A DNA stretch of 32,236 nucleotides from Arcobacteraceae bacterium. GTDB taxonomy: Bacteria; Campylobacterota; Campylobacteria; Campylobacterales; Arcobacteraceae. The DNA lies in the NCBI GenBank assembly GCA_029938215.1, contig JAOZVJ010000006.1:1-32236 (forward strand). Reading direction: 5' to 3'. The notes below the pieces were generated by a model. It was not told where the DNA came from, ran no database searches, and was given only the letters and a program-made list of their open reading frames with translations. Positions 8,756-16,906 of the stretch are shown one piece after another (the first letter of the stretch is position 1; each line of letters starts with the position of its first letter). Position numbers and translations under genes: made by a program.

Positions 8756-10339
8756 CTAGCTAGACACTTGCGATTGTGCAATTGTCATTTTTAAACTACT
8801 AAATTGAGCTTCCATAGATGCTATCAAGGTACCGTAAGCAGCAAATTGCTCAGCCATAAGCTCGTATTTTTCATCTAATGCTTCAATTTCTTTTTCCAAA
8901 TCCTCATCTAAAGCTGTTTTTCTAGATGTCATATTGTCATCATAATTTGACAACAATCCTTCAAAACCATCAAGTGAATCAGTATATGTATTTAATAGTG
9001 TTGCGAATCCTTTGTTTTCTGGTGTACCTACAAATAGTGACTTTAAATTTTCCAAATCATTAGTAACTGCTGTGTTAAATATTGTTTCATTTATTGATAA
9101 ATAACCAGATGTATCTAAACCAAATCCAAAATTAAACAAATTTAAATCAGAACCAGAACCATAACTATTAAATAGAATATCTTTTATGCTTGATTTTATA
9201 AGTCTAAGTGTTGACTTATCTTGAAGCGAAGAATCTGTAGCATTTAACTCTGCATCAACCAAAGTTATAAATTCATTATATTTTTCTACCATTGCATTAG
9301 TACTAGTTGAAATACCACTCGTATCATTTGTAATCGTTATACTAGAATCTCCAAGAGAATTTGCAGTTATTTTTAAACTTCCTTGAGTTGTGATACTATT
9401 TGATGATACATCATAAGATACGCCATCGATTGTAGCATTTAGATTTTGCGCTTGAACTATTGCACTAGTAAAACCTAAGTCTACACCTGTTTGCGTAGCC
9501 TCAACATCAGCACCATCTGCTCTTGTAATTGTAAGCTTACTATTAACTATTGAAGCATTAAAGTCTGCATGAATATTAATCTCATCAGCCAACATTTCAT
9601 AACTCTTATCTTTAGTTGTAAAATCTACACCATTTAAAGTTATTTTATCTCCAACATCATCCCCACCTACAATTTGACTAGTAGTTGATGAAATAATAGA
9701 AGATTTAATTTCACTATTTATTCCTATATTGACTCCGGTCTGCGTTATAGTCAAAGTATTATCTGTCCCACTATCAGCACTTTTAATCACAAGCCTATAG
9801 CTACTATCACCAACTCGTTCAACAGAAGCATTAAGATTGACATTATTATTTATATCTGTTGCTAAATCTTCATAAGTTTTACCTTCTGTTGAAAAATCAT
9901 AGTCAGTACCACCAATAGTTATAGTGATTTTATCGCCACTATCATTACCACCATCAACTTGCACCTCTTTATCAGAAAAAGTACTTGTCTGATATACATC
10001 TTTTTGAGCAAGTTGAGTTATACTAACTTCTGTAGTACCCTCGACCAAAGCACTCACATCATCAACATCATAATTTACTGCCGTACCAGTTGTAGAAGCA
10101 CTTTTTTGCTCAAAAACATTTGTTGTATTGTCTAATGATAACGATTTAAAACTAGCAATTAGCTCTAAGTTCATCGCTTTAATTTCTAGCATTTTTTCAG
10201 ACTCTGTTGTCCAAGTTTCTATTTTTGTTTCTATAGGAGCAACTGTTGCTTTTCGCTCAGCCGCTTTTAGCTTATCTATTACTTCTTGATTAAGTGAAGC
10301 CGATCCTCCACCTGCAATTCCTAATACACCTTCAGCCAT
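8756..10339 (-). CDS. fliD: Flagellar filament cap protein FliD (HAP2)
   Basis: A 527-residue protein with the FliD architecture. The N-terminal domain has LNQEVIDKLKAAERKATVAPIETKI and the middle contains flagellin_IN-type repeats (DKITITIGGTDYDFST; DKITLNGVDFTTKDKSYEMLADEIN). The C-terminal FliD_C domain has NAMVEKYNEFITLVD and closes with a coiled helix ending LIASMEAQFSSLKMTIAQSQ. It forms the distal cap under which flagellin is assembled, after export through the flagellar secretion system. A strong GGAGG site lies before the ATG, and the gene starts 10 bp after flgK ends. The cap outer domains contain repeated D/S/T-rich segments, as expected for an exposed variable surface. Confidence 0.95.
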   Translation of the reverse strand: MAEGVLGIAGGGSASLNQEVIDKLKAAERKATVAPIETKIETWTTESEKMLEIKAMNLELIASFKSLSLDNTTNVFEQKSASTTGTAVNYDVDDVSALVEGTTEVSITQLAQKDVYQTSTFSDKEVQVDGGNDSGDKITITIGGTDYDFSTEGKTYEDLATDINNNVNLNASVERVGDSSYRLVIKSADSGTDNTLTITQTGVNIGINSEIKSSIISSTTSQIVGGDDVGDKITLNGVDFTTKDKSYEMLADEINIHADFNASIVNSKLTITRADGADVEATQTGVDLGFTSAIVQAQNLNATIDGVSYDVSSNSITTQGSLKITANSLGDSSITITNDTSGISTSTNAMVEKYNEFITLVDAELNATDSSLQDKSTLRLIKSSIKDILFNSYGSGSDLNLFNFGFGLDTSGYLSINETIFNTAVTNDLENLKSLFVGTPENKGFATLLNTYTDSLDGFEGLLSNYDDNMTSRKTALDEDLEKEIEALDEKYELMAEQFAAYGTLIASMEAQFSSLKMTIAQSQVSS

Positions 10340-10349
10340 AATACACCTC

Positions 10350-12149
10350 CTACCTTGTCATTCCAAGTATGGTTGCTAACATCTCATCTATCATTGTTAT
10401 CAACTTTGCATTTGCTTCATAAGCAGCCTGATACTTTATAAGATTCATCATCTCTTCATCTTTATCTACTTTTACCATTTTATCATAATTTAATTGTAAA
10501 GATTGTGTTACTGAATCTTGAGTATCTTTTTGAAAATCAATATTTTCTTTATCATCTGAAACTCTTACTCTTAAAGTTTGATTATATTTTGAAAAAGAAG
10601 TCAAATTTCCACCTGTGCCATCTATATCAATATCTGTCTTCCACTGCAATGTTGCCAAATAATCCAAATTACTCTGATCTAAACCAGCAACAATACCGTC
10701 GTTGAAAACCAATGTGTCCACACTACTTCCAGAAAACAATCCAACATCAACTCTATTAGCATTATTGGCATGCACATCCACAGCTTTCACGCCATATACA
10801 TAAGTTCCATCATTGTTGTCTATATATGATGAAGACATATCAGATAAAGCAGCAGCTAATTGATCTAATTTTTCTTTATATACAGCAAAATTATTATCTA
10901 TAGAAGCTGTATTTAGACTATCAAGCATTGGTTTTAGTTTGCCAGATTTCAAAGTAAGCTCTTTATCAAATATCTCAATATGAATATCATCAACACCATC
11001 AACACTTGAATTTGTATTTTTATTAACCTCAACTATAGCTGTTGTTGCATTTGTATCTTCTACTATAATTCTTCCAGAAAATTGTCCTTTATCGCCATCT
11101 ATTTTAGATTCTATTACTAAGTAATGATCCGTAGTTGTCGGTGTCATTTCTACTTTGTTTCCACTATCATCAAGAGTATATTGACCATTGTGTGCTGTTA
11201 CTTTATCGGAAATATCAGAACTATTATTTATTTTATAAACTAATGCCTGAATTACATTACTGCTATTTACTGCACCAAATCCAGTAATATTTTCTCCATG
11301 CGTAACAGAAATTGAATTCGTATTATCTACTTTATATGTTACTTTATCGCCAGCATCTACCCAAGTTGCTTCAACCAAATTACTTACACCTACATTATCT
11401 GCGTATATGTCTTTTTGAGGAATATAATCTGTTACAACATTTAATGAGTGAATATTATTTTCAAACCTAACAGCTGTTGTACCACTTATTTTTAATTCGT
11501 AATTATCTGTTCTATTTATATCAATATCTATATATTTAGCAAGTTCTTGTTCTAGCTGATCTCTCTTATCTAATAAATCATTAGATTTTACAGAAGCAAT
11601 TGAAAGCTGATAATTAACATTACCAATGTCATGCAAAAGTGAATTTAACTCTGTAATATTATCTGTTACAGAATTTTTAGAAATAACTTCTCTATCTTCA
11701 ATAGATGAATATAAAGTTTTTAAGTCATCAACTATAATTGTCCCAGCATTTCGTAGATTATTTTTATAAATCTCATTGCTCGGACTTGATCTTAAATCTT
11801 CAATTGATTGAAAATATCTATCCAAGTCAGCCGAAAAGCCACTATCTTCTGTTTCATAAAAAATCGATTCTATATCAGAAAGCATTGTTGATAGCTCATC
11901 GTATTGTGACTGCTTACTCATTTGCGTTGTTAAGTTATCATACATATACACATTTGTAACTCGTTCCGTATCACCTACAAGAACACCTCGACCAGTAAGT
12001 CTTGCATCCACATGCGAAGCTTCCGAAACGCCAACAACTCTTTTTTTATACCCAGGAGTATTTTCATTTGCTATGTTATTCATCACATTTGAAACTTGCT
12101 CTTTAGCTGCTAATAATCCTGATGCTGCTACATTAATCGTATTTAACAC
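10350..12149 (-). CDS. flgK: Hook-filament junction protein FlgK (HAP1)
   Basis: A 599-residue hook-associated protein. The N terminus (NTINVAASGLLAAKEQVS, then NIANENTPGYKKR) and C terminus (EEMMNLIKYQAAYEANAKLITMIDEMLATIL) are the conserved D0/D1 coiled helices of rod-hook-HAP proteins. The long centre is the variable outer domain. FlgK forms the first junction zone between hook and filament. The start is GTG at 12149, supported by an AAAGGAG site 8 bases upstream and by the family N terminus; no in-frame ATG is near. flgH lies 53 bp upstream on the same strand, and a TATAAT at 12167-12172 may give flgK-fliD-fliS its own promoter. Confidence 0.95.
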   Translation of the reverse strand: MLNTINVAASGLLAAKEQVSNVMNNIANENTPGYKKRVVGVSEASHVDARLTGRGVLVGDTERVTNVYMYDNLTTQMSKQSQYDELSTMLSDIESIFYETEDSGFSADLDRYFQSIEDLRSSPSNEIYKNNLRNAGTIIVDDLKTLYSSIEDREVISKNSVTDNITELNSLLHDIGNVNYQLSIASVKSNDLLDKRDQLEQELAKYIDIDINRTDNYELKISGTTAVRFENNIHSLNVVTDYIPQKDIYADNVGVSNLVEATWVDAGDKVTYKVDNTNSISVTHGENITGFGAVNSSNVIQALVYKINNSSDISDKVTAHNGQYTLDDSGNKVEMTPTTTDHYLVIESKIDGDKGQFSGRIIVEDTNATTAIVEVNKNTNSSVDGVDDIHIEIFDKELTLKSGKLKPMLDSLNTASIDNNFAVYKEKLDQLAAALSDMSSSYIDNNDGTYVYGVKAVDVHANNANRVDVGLFSGSSVDTLVFNDGIVAGLDQSNLDYLATLQWKTDIDIDGTGGNLTSFSKYNQTLRVRVSDDKENIDFQKDTQDSVTQSLQLNYDKMVKVDKDEEMMNLIKYQAAYEANAKLITMIDEMLATILGMTR

Positions 12150-12166
12150 TAAAAACTCCTTTTATT

Positions 12167-12172
12167 ATTATA
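12167..12172 (-). promoter_or_regulatory. Putative -10 box ahead of flgK
   Basis: On the minus strand TATAAT (plus-strand ATTATA) lies 17 bases before the GTG of flgK, in the 53-bp flgH-flgK gap. It would start transcription near 12160, very close to the ribosome-binding site. No sigma54 (GG/GC) pattern or recognisable sigma28 element was seen in this gap. AT-richness makes the call tentative. Confidence 0.4.
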
Positions 12173-12202
12173 CATTTTACTACTACAATTCTTAAAATTA
12201 GA

Positions 12203-12910
12203 TTAAAATGGCCAAATTGTTTCTAAGGCTTTTGTTCCCCAAGACTTACGCAATCCACTTTCTTCTTCACCTTCTTTTTCATATAAAATTTTTAAATTTG
12301 CTAATTGATGAGAATATACAGTATTCTCAGGCGTTATATCATAAGGACGAATTACTCCACTTATAGCTATAAGTTGTTTTTGTCCATCTATTAACATCTC
12401 TTTTGAGCCTTTTACAAAATAATTTCCATTTTGATATGTTTGTTCAATAATAACTGAGATTGTAGTGGTAAATTTTTCATCTACTTTTGAAGTACTAGAA
12501 CCTGCAAATTTATTTGCTGTAGTTGCTCCAAAACCAATTCCAAAAGTTTTATTAAAATTACCTATATTTTTCTGTGCACCATGTGACGGAGTAATACCCG
12601 TCATTGGAGTTATCACGCCACCACCTAAAGATGTTGTTGTGTCTTTTGTTATATCTCTCGAGCCTTTAGAATCATTTTTAAGTGTTTCTTGAACTATGAC
12701 TTGAAGTATGTCTCCAATTTGTAAGTCTTTTTTATCCGCAAACAAAGATGCCCCTTGTCTTGAATAAAGCGACCCTTTCTTTTTCTTTACAACTACTGCT
12801 TTTTTTGGTACTTGTATTTTTGATTTTGTATCCATATTAATATTAATTGAAGGCTGGGAACATCCTATAAATAAACTTATAAAAATTAATATTAAAATAT
12901 TATACTTCAT
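12203..12910 (-). CDS. flgH: Flagellar L-ring lipoprotein FlgH
   Basis: FlgH forms the outer-membrane L ring around the flagellar rod. The ORF track uses a TTG at 12922, but the ATG at 12910 has a GAGAGT site just upstream and gives a proper lipoprotein signal (MKYNILILIFISLFIGC), so 235 residues are annotated. Family features are SLFADKKDLQIGDILQVIVQETLKN, the TTTISVIIEQTYQNGNYFVKG strand region, IDGQKQLIAISGVIRP and the C-terminal SWGTKALETIWPF. It overlaps the upstream unknown gene by 11 bp, implying coupled translation. Its partner P-ring gene flgI is in this window but on the opposite strand. Confidence 0.93.
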   Translation of the reverse strand: MKYNILILIFISLFIGCSQPSININMDTKSKIQVPKKAVVVKKKKGSLYSRQGASLFADKKDLQIGDILQVIVQETLKNDSKGSRDITKDTTTSLGGGVITPMTGITPSHGAQKNIGNFNKTFGIGFGATTANKFAGSSTSKVDEKFTTTISVIIEQTYQNGNYFVKGSKEMLIDGQKQLIAISGVIRPYDITPENTVYSHQLANLKILYEKEGEEESGLRKSWGTKALETIWPF

Positions 12911-13322
12911 ACTTACTCTCAACTATAAATTTCAAATCAATTGCAATTTTAATATCTGCAACAGTCTGTTTCATCATTGCCCTAACCCCATACCGAACCA
13001 ACAAAGGCTCTATATCTGTATCATAATCACATACAATAAATAATTTTTTTTCAAAAATTCCTATTTTTCTAATATTTTCTTGTCCAAGTAAATTTACTGC
13101 CATTTCTGCTTCTTTGTAAATTAATTTTTCTAATTTTTTGGCTAATTTTAATTTCTTATTTTCATTTTTTATATCAAGTTTTTTAACAAGATTTTTATTT
13201 TGTGTTTGAAATTTATTACTCATATGCGCATAGTAAGCGAAAAACATAGCAATAAGACCAACCATACTAAGTACTTTTATGGCTATTTTTTTATAATTTT
13301 TACCTTTAACTACTAAAATCAT
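12900..13322 (-). CDS. Small single-pass membrane protein of the flagellar operon, unknown function
   Basis: A 140-residue protein with a basic N terminus, one predicted transmembrane helix (about 14-32), a lysine-rich coiled-coil-like segment (about 36-75) and a compact C-terminal domain with strands such as KKLFIVCDYDTDIEPLLV. I do not recognise the family. It lies between fliL and flgH, overlaps flgH by 11 bp and follows fliL by 18 bp, so it belongs to the operon. A periplasmic motor or ring-associated role would fit the topology but is inference from position. The ribosome-binding site (AAAGGAT) is about 12 bases from the ATG, rather far. Confidence 0.7.
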   Translation of the reverse strand: MILVVKGKNYKKIAIKVLSMVGLIAMFFAYYAHMSNKFQTQNKNLVKKLDIKNENKKLKLAKKLEKLIYKEAEMAVNLLGQENIRKIGIFEKKLFIVCDYDTDIEPLLVRYGVRAMMKQTVADIKIAIDLKFIVESKYEV

Positions 13323-13340
13323 ATACTAATAAAATCCTTT

Positions 13341-13892
13341 TTATTTAATAACAAAAGATGTAAAAAATAATCTTTTTACATTATTGCGTTTTATATCTTC
13401 ATTTGATGCCGTTGCTTCGTTCACAATAGCATTTATCTCTTTCAACATTTCTTCTTTTAACAATGCCTTTCCTCCAACTGTCAAAAGTTCTTCGCTTGAT
13501 CTTGAACTAATTTGTGCAATTACAGCATCTATTATTTCAGCATTATTTGCTTCCACTATAGCTTCTATCGTCACTTCTGAACTTTTTATAGCAAAAGATA
13601 ATTTCATAAGCTTTTCTCTACCTTTTGCATTTGTAATATTTAAAACAAGATCTTCTATTTTTGCTATAAAAGTTTGGTTTTCTGAAGATTTTTCTTCTGT
13701 TTTTTCATCTTTTGCGGTATCGTTAGCAGATGTCACTTGAGCATTTGCATCTTTTGTATAAACAAAATAACCTATAGCACCAACAGCACCAATAAGCAGA
13801 ACTATCAAAGCTATCAAAACTATCATTAAGGTATTTTTGCCACCTTGTTTTTTTTCAGTTGCTTCTTCTTTTTTTACTTCTTCATCGGCCAT
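13341..13892 (-). CDS. fliL: Flagellar basal body-associated protein FliL
   Basis: A 183-residue single-pass inner-membrane protein. A charged N-terminal tail (about 1-20) is followed by one transmembrane helix (about 22-46), an acidic linker, and the periplasmic FliL domain from about residue 72 (FIAKIEDLVLNITNAKGREKLMKLSFAIK) ending in VKRLFFTSFVIK. FliL surrounds the stator units and supports torque generation. It shares one base with the motE-like gene upstream (TAATG), consistent with coupled translation. The linker is somewhat longer and more acidic than in enteric FliL, as is common in Campylobacterota. Confidence 0.92.
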   Translation of the reverse strand: MADEEVKKEEATEKKQGGKNTLMIVLIALIVLLIGAVGAIGYFVYTKDANAQVTSANDTAKDEKTEEKSSENQTFIAKIEDLVLNITNAKGREKLMKLSFAIKSSEVTIEAIVEANNAEIIDAVIAQISSRSSEELLTVGGKALLKEEMLKEINAIVNEATASNEDIKRNNVKRLFFTSFVIK

Positions 13893-14392
13893 TATTTCGT
13901 CCCTTTCTTTTCATATTCATAATCTTTCATCTTTGTCATCAAAATTGTTTTTGTCGGTACATCGAATTTTTTTAAAAGCACCAAAACTCTTTTTTGTTTT
14001 AATCTTATCATAATATCAAATACTTCATTAATTTTACCATCTGAAACCATTTTATTAAAAATATCAAGTACCACTTTTACTTTCATTTTATCATACATAA
14101 CTATTGCTCTGCTTTTTATAACTCTATTTATTTCATCTAAAATTTTTTGATTTTCAAGTTTAACTTTTTCTATAGTTTTTTTATCTGCCTCAATATTACT
14201 TAAAATATTTTCTAATTCTTTTTTTTGTTTTTTATATTGATTTTCTTTTTTATTATAAAATTCATCTAATTCTTGTTTTACTAGCTCAAGCTCTTGCTTT
14301 TCTTTATAAAATTCGCCCTCTTCCATAACAGAAGCATTAAGTGATGAAAAATGAAAAATGAAAAGCGAAAAACAAATTATAATTATTTTCAT
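13892..14392 (-). CDS. MotE-like (MgtE_N-domain) exported coiled-coil flagellar protein
   Basis: A 166-residue protein with a signal peptide (hydrophobic residues 2-19, LNAS cleavage region), a long charged coiled coil (about 25-95) and a C-terminal domain (about 100-160) with YDKMKVKVVLDIFNKM and FDIMIRLKQKRVLVLLKKFD. The latter is the helical MgtE_N-like fold found in MotE, the periplasmic partner of MotC in alphaproteobacteria. Related genes sit beside FliJ-like genes in Campylobacterota. A role in the periplasmic motor scaffold is therefore likely but inferred. The gene lies 1 bp after the FliJ-like gene and overlaps fliL by one base. Confidence 0.75.
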   Translation of the reverse strand: MKIIIICFSLFIFHFSSLNASVMEEGEFYKEKQELELVKQELDEFYNKKENQYKKQKKELENILSNIEADKKTIEKVKLENQKILDEINRVIKSRAIVMYDKMKVKVVLDIFNKMVSDGKINEVFDIMIRLKQKRVLVLLKKFDVPTKTILMTKMKDYEYEKKGTK

Positions 14393-14393
14393 T

Positions 14394-14798
14394 TTAGCTT
14401 ACTTTCCATTTTGCTTGTATATATTCAGCTGCTGCCTCTTCTTCAGCTTTTATAGTTTTTTTAAATTTCTCTTTTGCCTGCTTTTCTTTTATATATTTAA
14501 ATTGTTCTGTTTCTTTATTTAATTCTATTAAAATCTTATTGTGCTTTTCGACCTCGTTTAGAAGTTGCGATTTTCTTTGATTTAATTTAACTATATGATT
14601 TTTCATAGTATTTTTATGAATTGCTAAAATTTTAAAATCATTTATTGCCCCTATTGCCTGAACTGTCGCAGTTGAAATACTTTTATGTGTATTTTCTACC
14701 TCTTCATCAATAGATGCAATACTGGATAACAATTGTTGCTTTTGAAGAATTTGCTGATTGGTTTGTAATCTTTTAAGATTATATAATTTATTTATCAT
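14394..14798 (-). CDS. FliJ-like coiled-coil flagellar export protein
   Basis: A 134-residue protein almost entirely predicted to be helical coiled coil, rich in K, E, Q and I, matching the size and composition of FliJ (about 140 residues). FliJ links the FliI ATPase ring to the export gate FlhA. The start codon directly abuts the fliQ stop (TAAATG) and the MotE-like gene begins 1 bp after its end. FliJ proteins have low sequence identity and coiled coils are not diagnostic, so the assignment rests on length, coiled-coil content and position. Confidence 0.65.
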   Translation of the reverse strand: MINKLYNLKRLQTNQQILQKQQLLSSIASIDEEVENTHKSISTATVQAIGAINDFKILAIHKNTMKNHIVKLNQRKSQLLNEVEKHNKILIELNKETEQFKYIKEKQAKEKFKKTIKAEEEAAAEYIQAKWKVS

Positions 14799-15062
14799 TT
14801 ACTGCCTACCAAAAGTTAGGATAATATCCCAAAGTTCTAAAGTATATGCTTCTACATTATCTCCTATCCACGGCAATGAAATCACTATAAATATCGATAC
14901 AATTATAACTTTTGGTACAAAAGATAATGAAGCATCACTAATCTGCGTAACCGCTTGAAATACACTTATTAATACACCTATTACCATACTAACAATAAGT
15001 GATGGCAATCCTAATAGTAAAATGATTTTTACAGTATTTTGCGATATATACATTAAATCCAT
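14799..15062 (-). CDS. fliQ: Flagellar type III export gate protein FliQ
   Basis: An 87-residue protein with two transmembrane helices and the FliQ signature: LLGLPSLIVSMVIGVLISVFQAVTQI then SFVPKVIIVSIFIVISLPW. FliQ joins FliP and FliR to form the helical export gate in the MS ring. Length is typical (about 88-90). fliP and fliR are not in the window, so the export-gate genes are dispersed in this genome. The ATG is 1 bp after the stop of the upstream acidic protein gene, so the two are co-transcribed. Confidence 0.95.
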   Translation of the reverse strand: MDLMYISQNTVKIILLLGLPSLIVSMVIGVLISVFQAVTQISDASLSFVPKVIIVSIFIVISLPWIGDNVEAYTLELWDIILTFGRQ

Positions 15063-15063
15063 A

Positions 15064-15759
15064 TTAACTCTTAACTTTTATAGAAATCTCCAGCGTTTTA
15101 TTATCCATAAGTTGCTCTAGCAATGTAGTAATATTACTCATATTTAAAGAATCGACCTCTATCGTATGATTTTGTTTTATTTCATCTTTTGATTCTGCTG
15201 ATGATACTTTTATTGTACTGCCATCAGAGGTAACATCTATTCCATCCATCCCAGACAATGCATCTACAATATCTTCTTCACTTATTTCATCTAATTGCGT
15301 TAATTCTGCCATAATATCCCCTGCTTTATTTTTTTTGATTAGCTCATCGTTTTTTTCATCTATCTTTTCAATATCAATTGTATCGTTTGTCTTATTTTTA
15401 AAATCATTTTGCTCTAATTCCAATGCTTTAATTTTCATAATTATATGTTTTGAAATATCTGAAATATCATCAACACAAACATCACCAACACCATATTCTT
15501 CTAAAAATTCTTTTTCAATACCATCTTCTGGTTTTAAAAATTTTATTGTTTTATTGAAAAAATTTTTTGTTATTATTTTCTCATGGTCTATAAGAAACAT
15601 ATCTCTAGGATTTGACAAAACAGCTTCTTTTAATATTGCTGGCGAATTAATATTAATAATTTCACCAATACCATCAAGTCTATGCTCAATGCTATCCTTT
15701 TTTAAAATTTTAGAAATCTTCTTTTTAAAAGATTTATTGCCATAAATATAAATGTTCAA
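15064..15759 (-). CDS. Acidic protein of unknown function heading the fliQ operon
   Basis: A 231-residue, strongly acidic cytoplasmic protein with no signal peptide or membrane segment. Residues 1-110 alternate strands and helices (FLIDHEKIITKNF, FLKPEDGIEKEFLEEYGVGD), resembling a degenerate receiver-like domain; residues 115-145 are a charged linker; residues 150-231 contain ELTQLDEISEEDIVDALSGM and a final strand-rich part. I do not recognise a named family, although similarly acidic proteins occur in Campylobacterota. The start is TTG at 15759, supported by a GAAGG site six bases upstream; no ATG is available. An 8-T run lies between that site and the codon. It is the first gene of the operon, with fliQ 1 bp downstream. 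Confidence 0.75.
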   Translation of the reverse strand: MNIYIYGNKSFKKKISKILKKDSIEHRLDGIGEIININSPAILKEAVLSNPRDMFLIDHEKIITKNFFNKTIKFLKPEDGIEKEFLEEYGVGDVCVDDISDISKHIIMKIKALELEQNDFKNKTNDTIDIEKIDEKNDELIKKNKAGDIMAELTQLDEISEEDIVDALSGMDGIDVTSDGSTIKVSSAESKDEIKQNHTIEVDSLNMSNITTLLEQLMDNKTLEISIKVKS

Positions 15760-15785
15760 AAAAAACCTTCAATTAATTTTCACTT

Positions 15786-15794
15786 ATTATACCA
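15786..15794 (-). promoter_or_regulatory. Extended -10 promoter (TGGTATAAT) of the fliQ-flgH operon
   Basis: On the minus strand TGGTATAAT is a perfect TGnTATAAT element, with predicted start near 15779 and a leader of about 20 bases to the TTG at 15759. It lies in the 93-bp divergent gap with flgI. No -35 is evident. Confidence 0.6.
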
Positions 15795-15813
15795 CTTTTT
15801 ATGAAATTTTAGA

Positions 15814-15819
15814 TAAAAT
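15814..15819 (+). promoter_or_regulatory. Putative -10 box (TAAAAT) of flgI-fliM
   Basis: TAAAAT lies 33 bases before the TTG start of flgI in the divergent gap, the best -10 match on this strand; no -35 is clear. An AGGAAA ribosome-binding site follows at about 15840-15845. Confidence 0.35.
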
Positions 15820-15852
15820 AGCAGATATTAATAATTTTTAGGAAATCTATAT

Positions 15853-16905
15853 TTGAAAAAAGTTTTATTGTTTTGTATTTTTTTAAATGTTATTTATGGT
15901 CAAACAATTAAAGACATCTCAAATATTGTTGGGATTAGAGACAATCAGCTTCTTGGTTATGGCTTAGTTGTTGGTCTTTCTGGCACTGGCGATAAAAGTA
16001 AATTTACAATGCAATCATTACAAAATCTACTAAGAAACTCTTACATAAAAATTCCAGCAACTTCAATTAAATCAAAAAATGTAGCAACTGTTATGGTAAC
16101 AGCTATTTTGCCACCATTTTCAAGACAAGGCGATAAAATAAAAATAGAAGTATCATCAATTGGAGATGCAAAATCAATAGATAAAGGAAAATTACTTTTA
16201 ACTCAGTTAAAAGGAATTGATGGTCAAGTTTATGCGATAGGACAAGGCACTGTCGTAGGAAGCACAGATAATCCAACTACTGGATATATTTATGATGGAG
16301 CCAATATTGAAAATGAGATTGACTTTTCTTTAAAAGATGAACAAGATATAACAATAAGCTTATTAAAACAAAATGCACAAAATGCTAGCATGATAGAGAA
16401 AAAAATAAATAAAAAATTTAATAAAAGTATAGCACAAGCAATTGACACAAGAACCATCGAAGTTCTTAAACCTACAAACATATCTATGATTACTTTTATA
16501 GCAACAATTCAAAATATAAAAATAAATTCAAACTTTAAAAAGAAAATTATTATAGATATAGCAAAAGGAATGGTTGTCGCAGGCGCTGATATTATTGTAA
16601 AACCAGTAACCGTATCTAGAGAAAACTTTACTCTAAGAATAAAAAATACGAATTTATCTAACGAAGATTGGAAAAATCCAGTATCAAATCAAGGTATGGA
16701 TATAGGAGATGATGCCAAAATTGGAAACAAACCAGTACAAATAAATTTAAATAATGCTTTGATAAATACAAAATCCTTGCCAACCATATCTGATTTAATG
16801 CGAGCTATGAAACTTATGAAACTAAATATTCAAGATATTATAGAAACTATTGAGCTTCTTAAAAACCTTGGCGCAATAGATGCCGAAATTGAGATAATGA
16901 GATAA
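15853..16905 (+). CDS. flgI: Flagellar P-ring protein FlgI
   Basis: FlgI forms the periplasmic P ring around the rod. The start is TTG at 15853, supported by an AGGAAA site and by the typical signal peptide (KKVLLFCIFLNVIYG) followed directly by the mature start QTIKDISNIVGIRDNQL. Family motifs include GYGLVVGLSGTGDK, NVATVMVTAILPPFSRQGDKI, GTVVGS and the C-terminal MRAMKLMKLNIQDIIETIELLKNLGAIDAEIEI. The 350-residue length is typical. It is divergent from the fliQ-flgH operon holding its L-ring partner, and fliM begins 1 bp after its stop. Confidence 0.95.
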   Translation: MKKVLLFCIFLNVIYGQTIKDISNIVGIRDNQLLGYGLVVGLSGTGDKSKFTMQSLQNLLRNSYIKIPATSIKSKNVATVMVTAILPPFSRQGDKIKIEVSSIGDAKSIDKGKLLLTQLKGIDGQVYAIGQGTVVGSTDNPTTGYIYDGANIENEIDFSLKDEQDITISLLKQNAQNASMIEKKINKKFNKSIAQAIDTRTIEVLKPTNISMITFIATIQNIKINSNFKKKIIIDIAKGMVVAGADIIVKPVTVSRENFTLRIKNTNLSNEDWKNPVSNQGMDIGDDAKIGNKPVQINLNNALINTKSLPTISDLMRAMKLMKLNIQDIIETIELLKNLGAIDAEIEIMR

Positions 16906-16906
16906 T

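Noticed and set aside
12911-12922. TTG start of flgH at 12922
   Set aside because: The ATG at 12910 has a GAGAGT site upstream and gives a cleaner lipoprotein signal.
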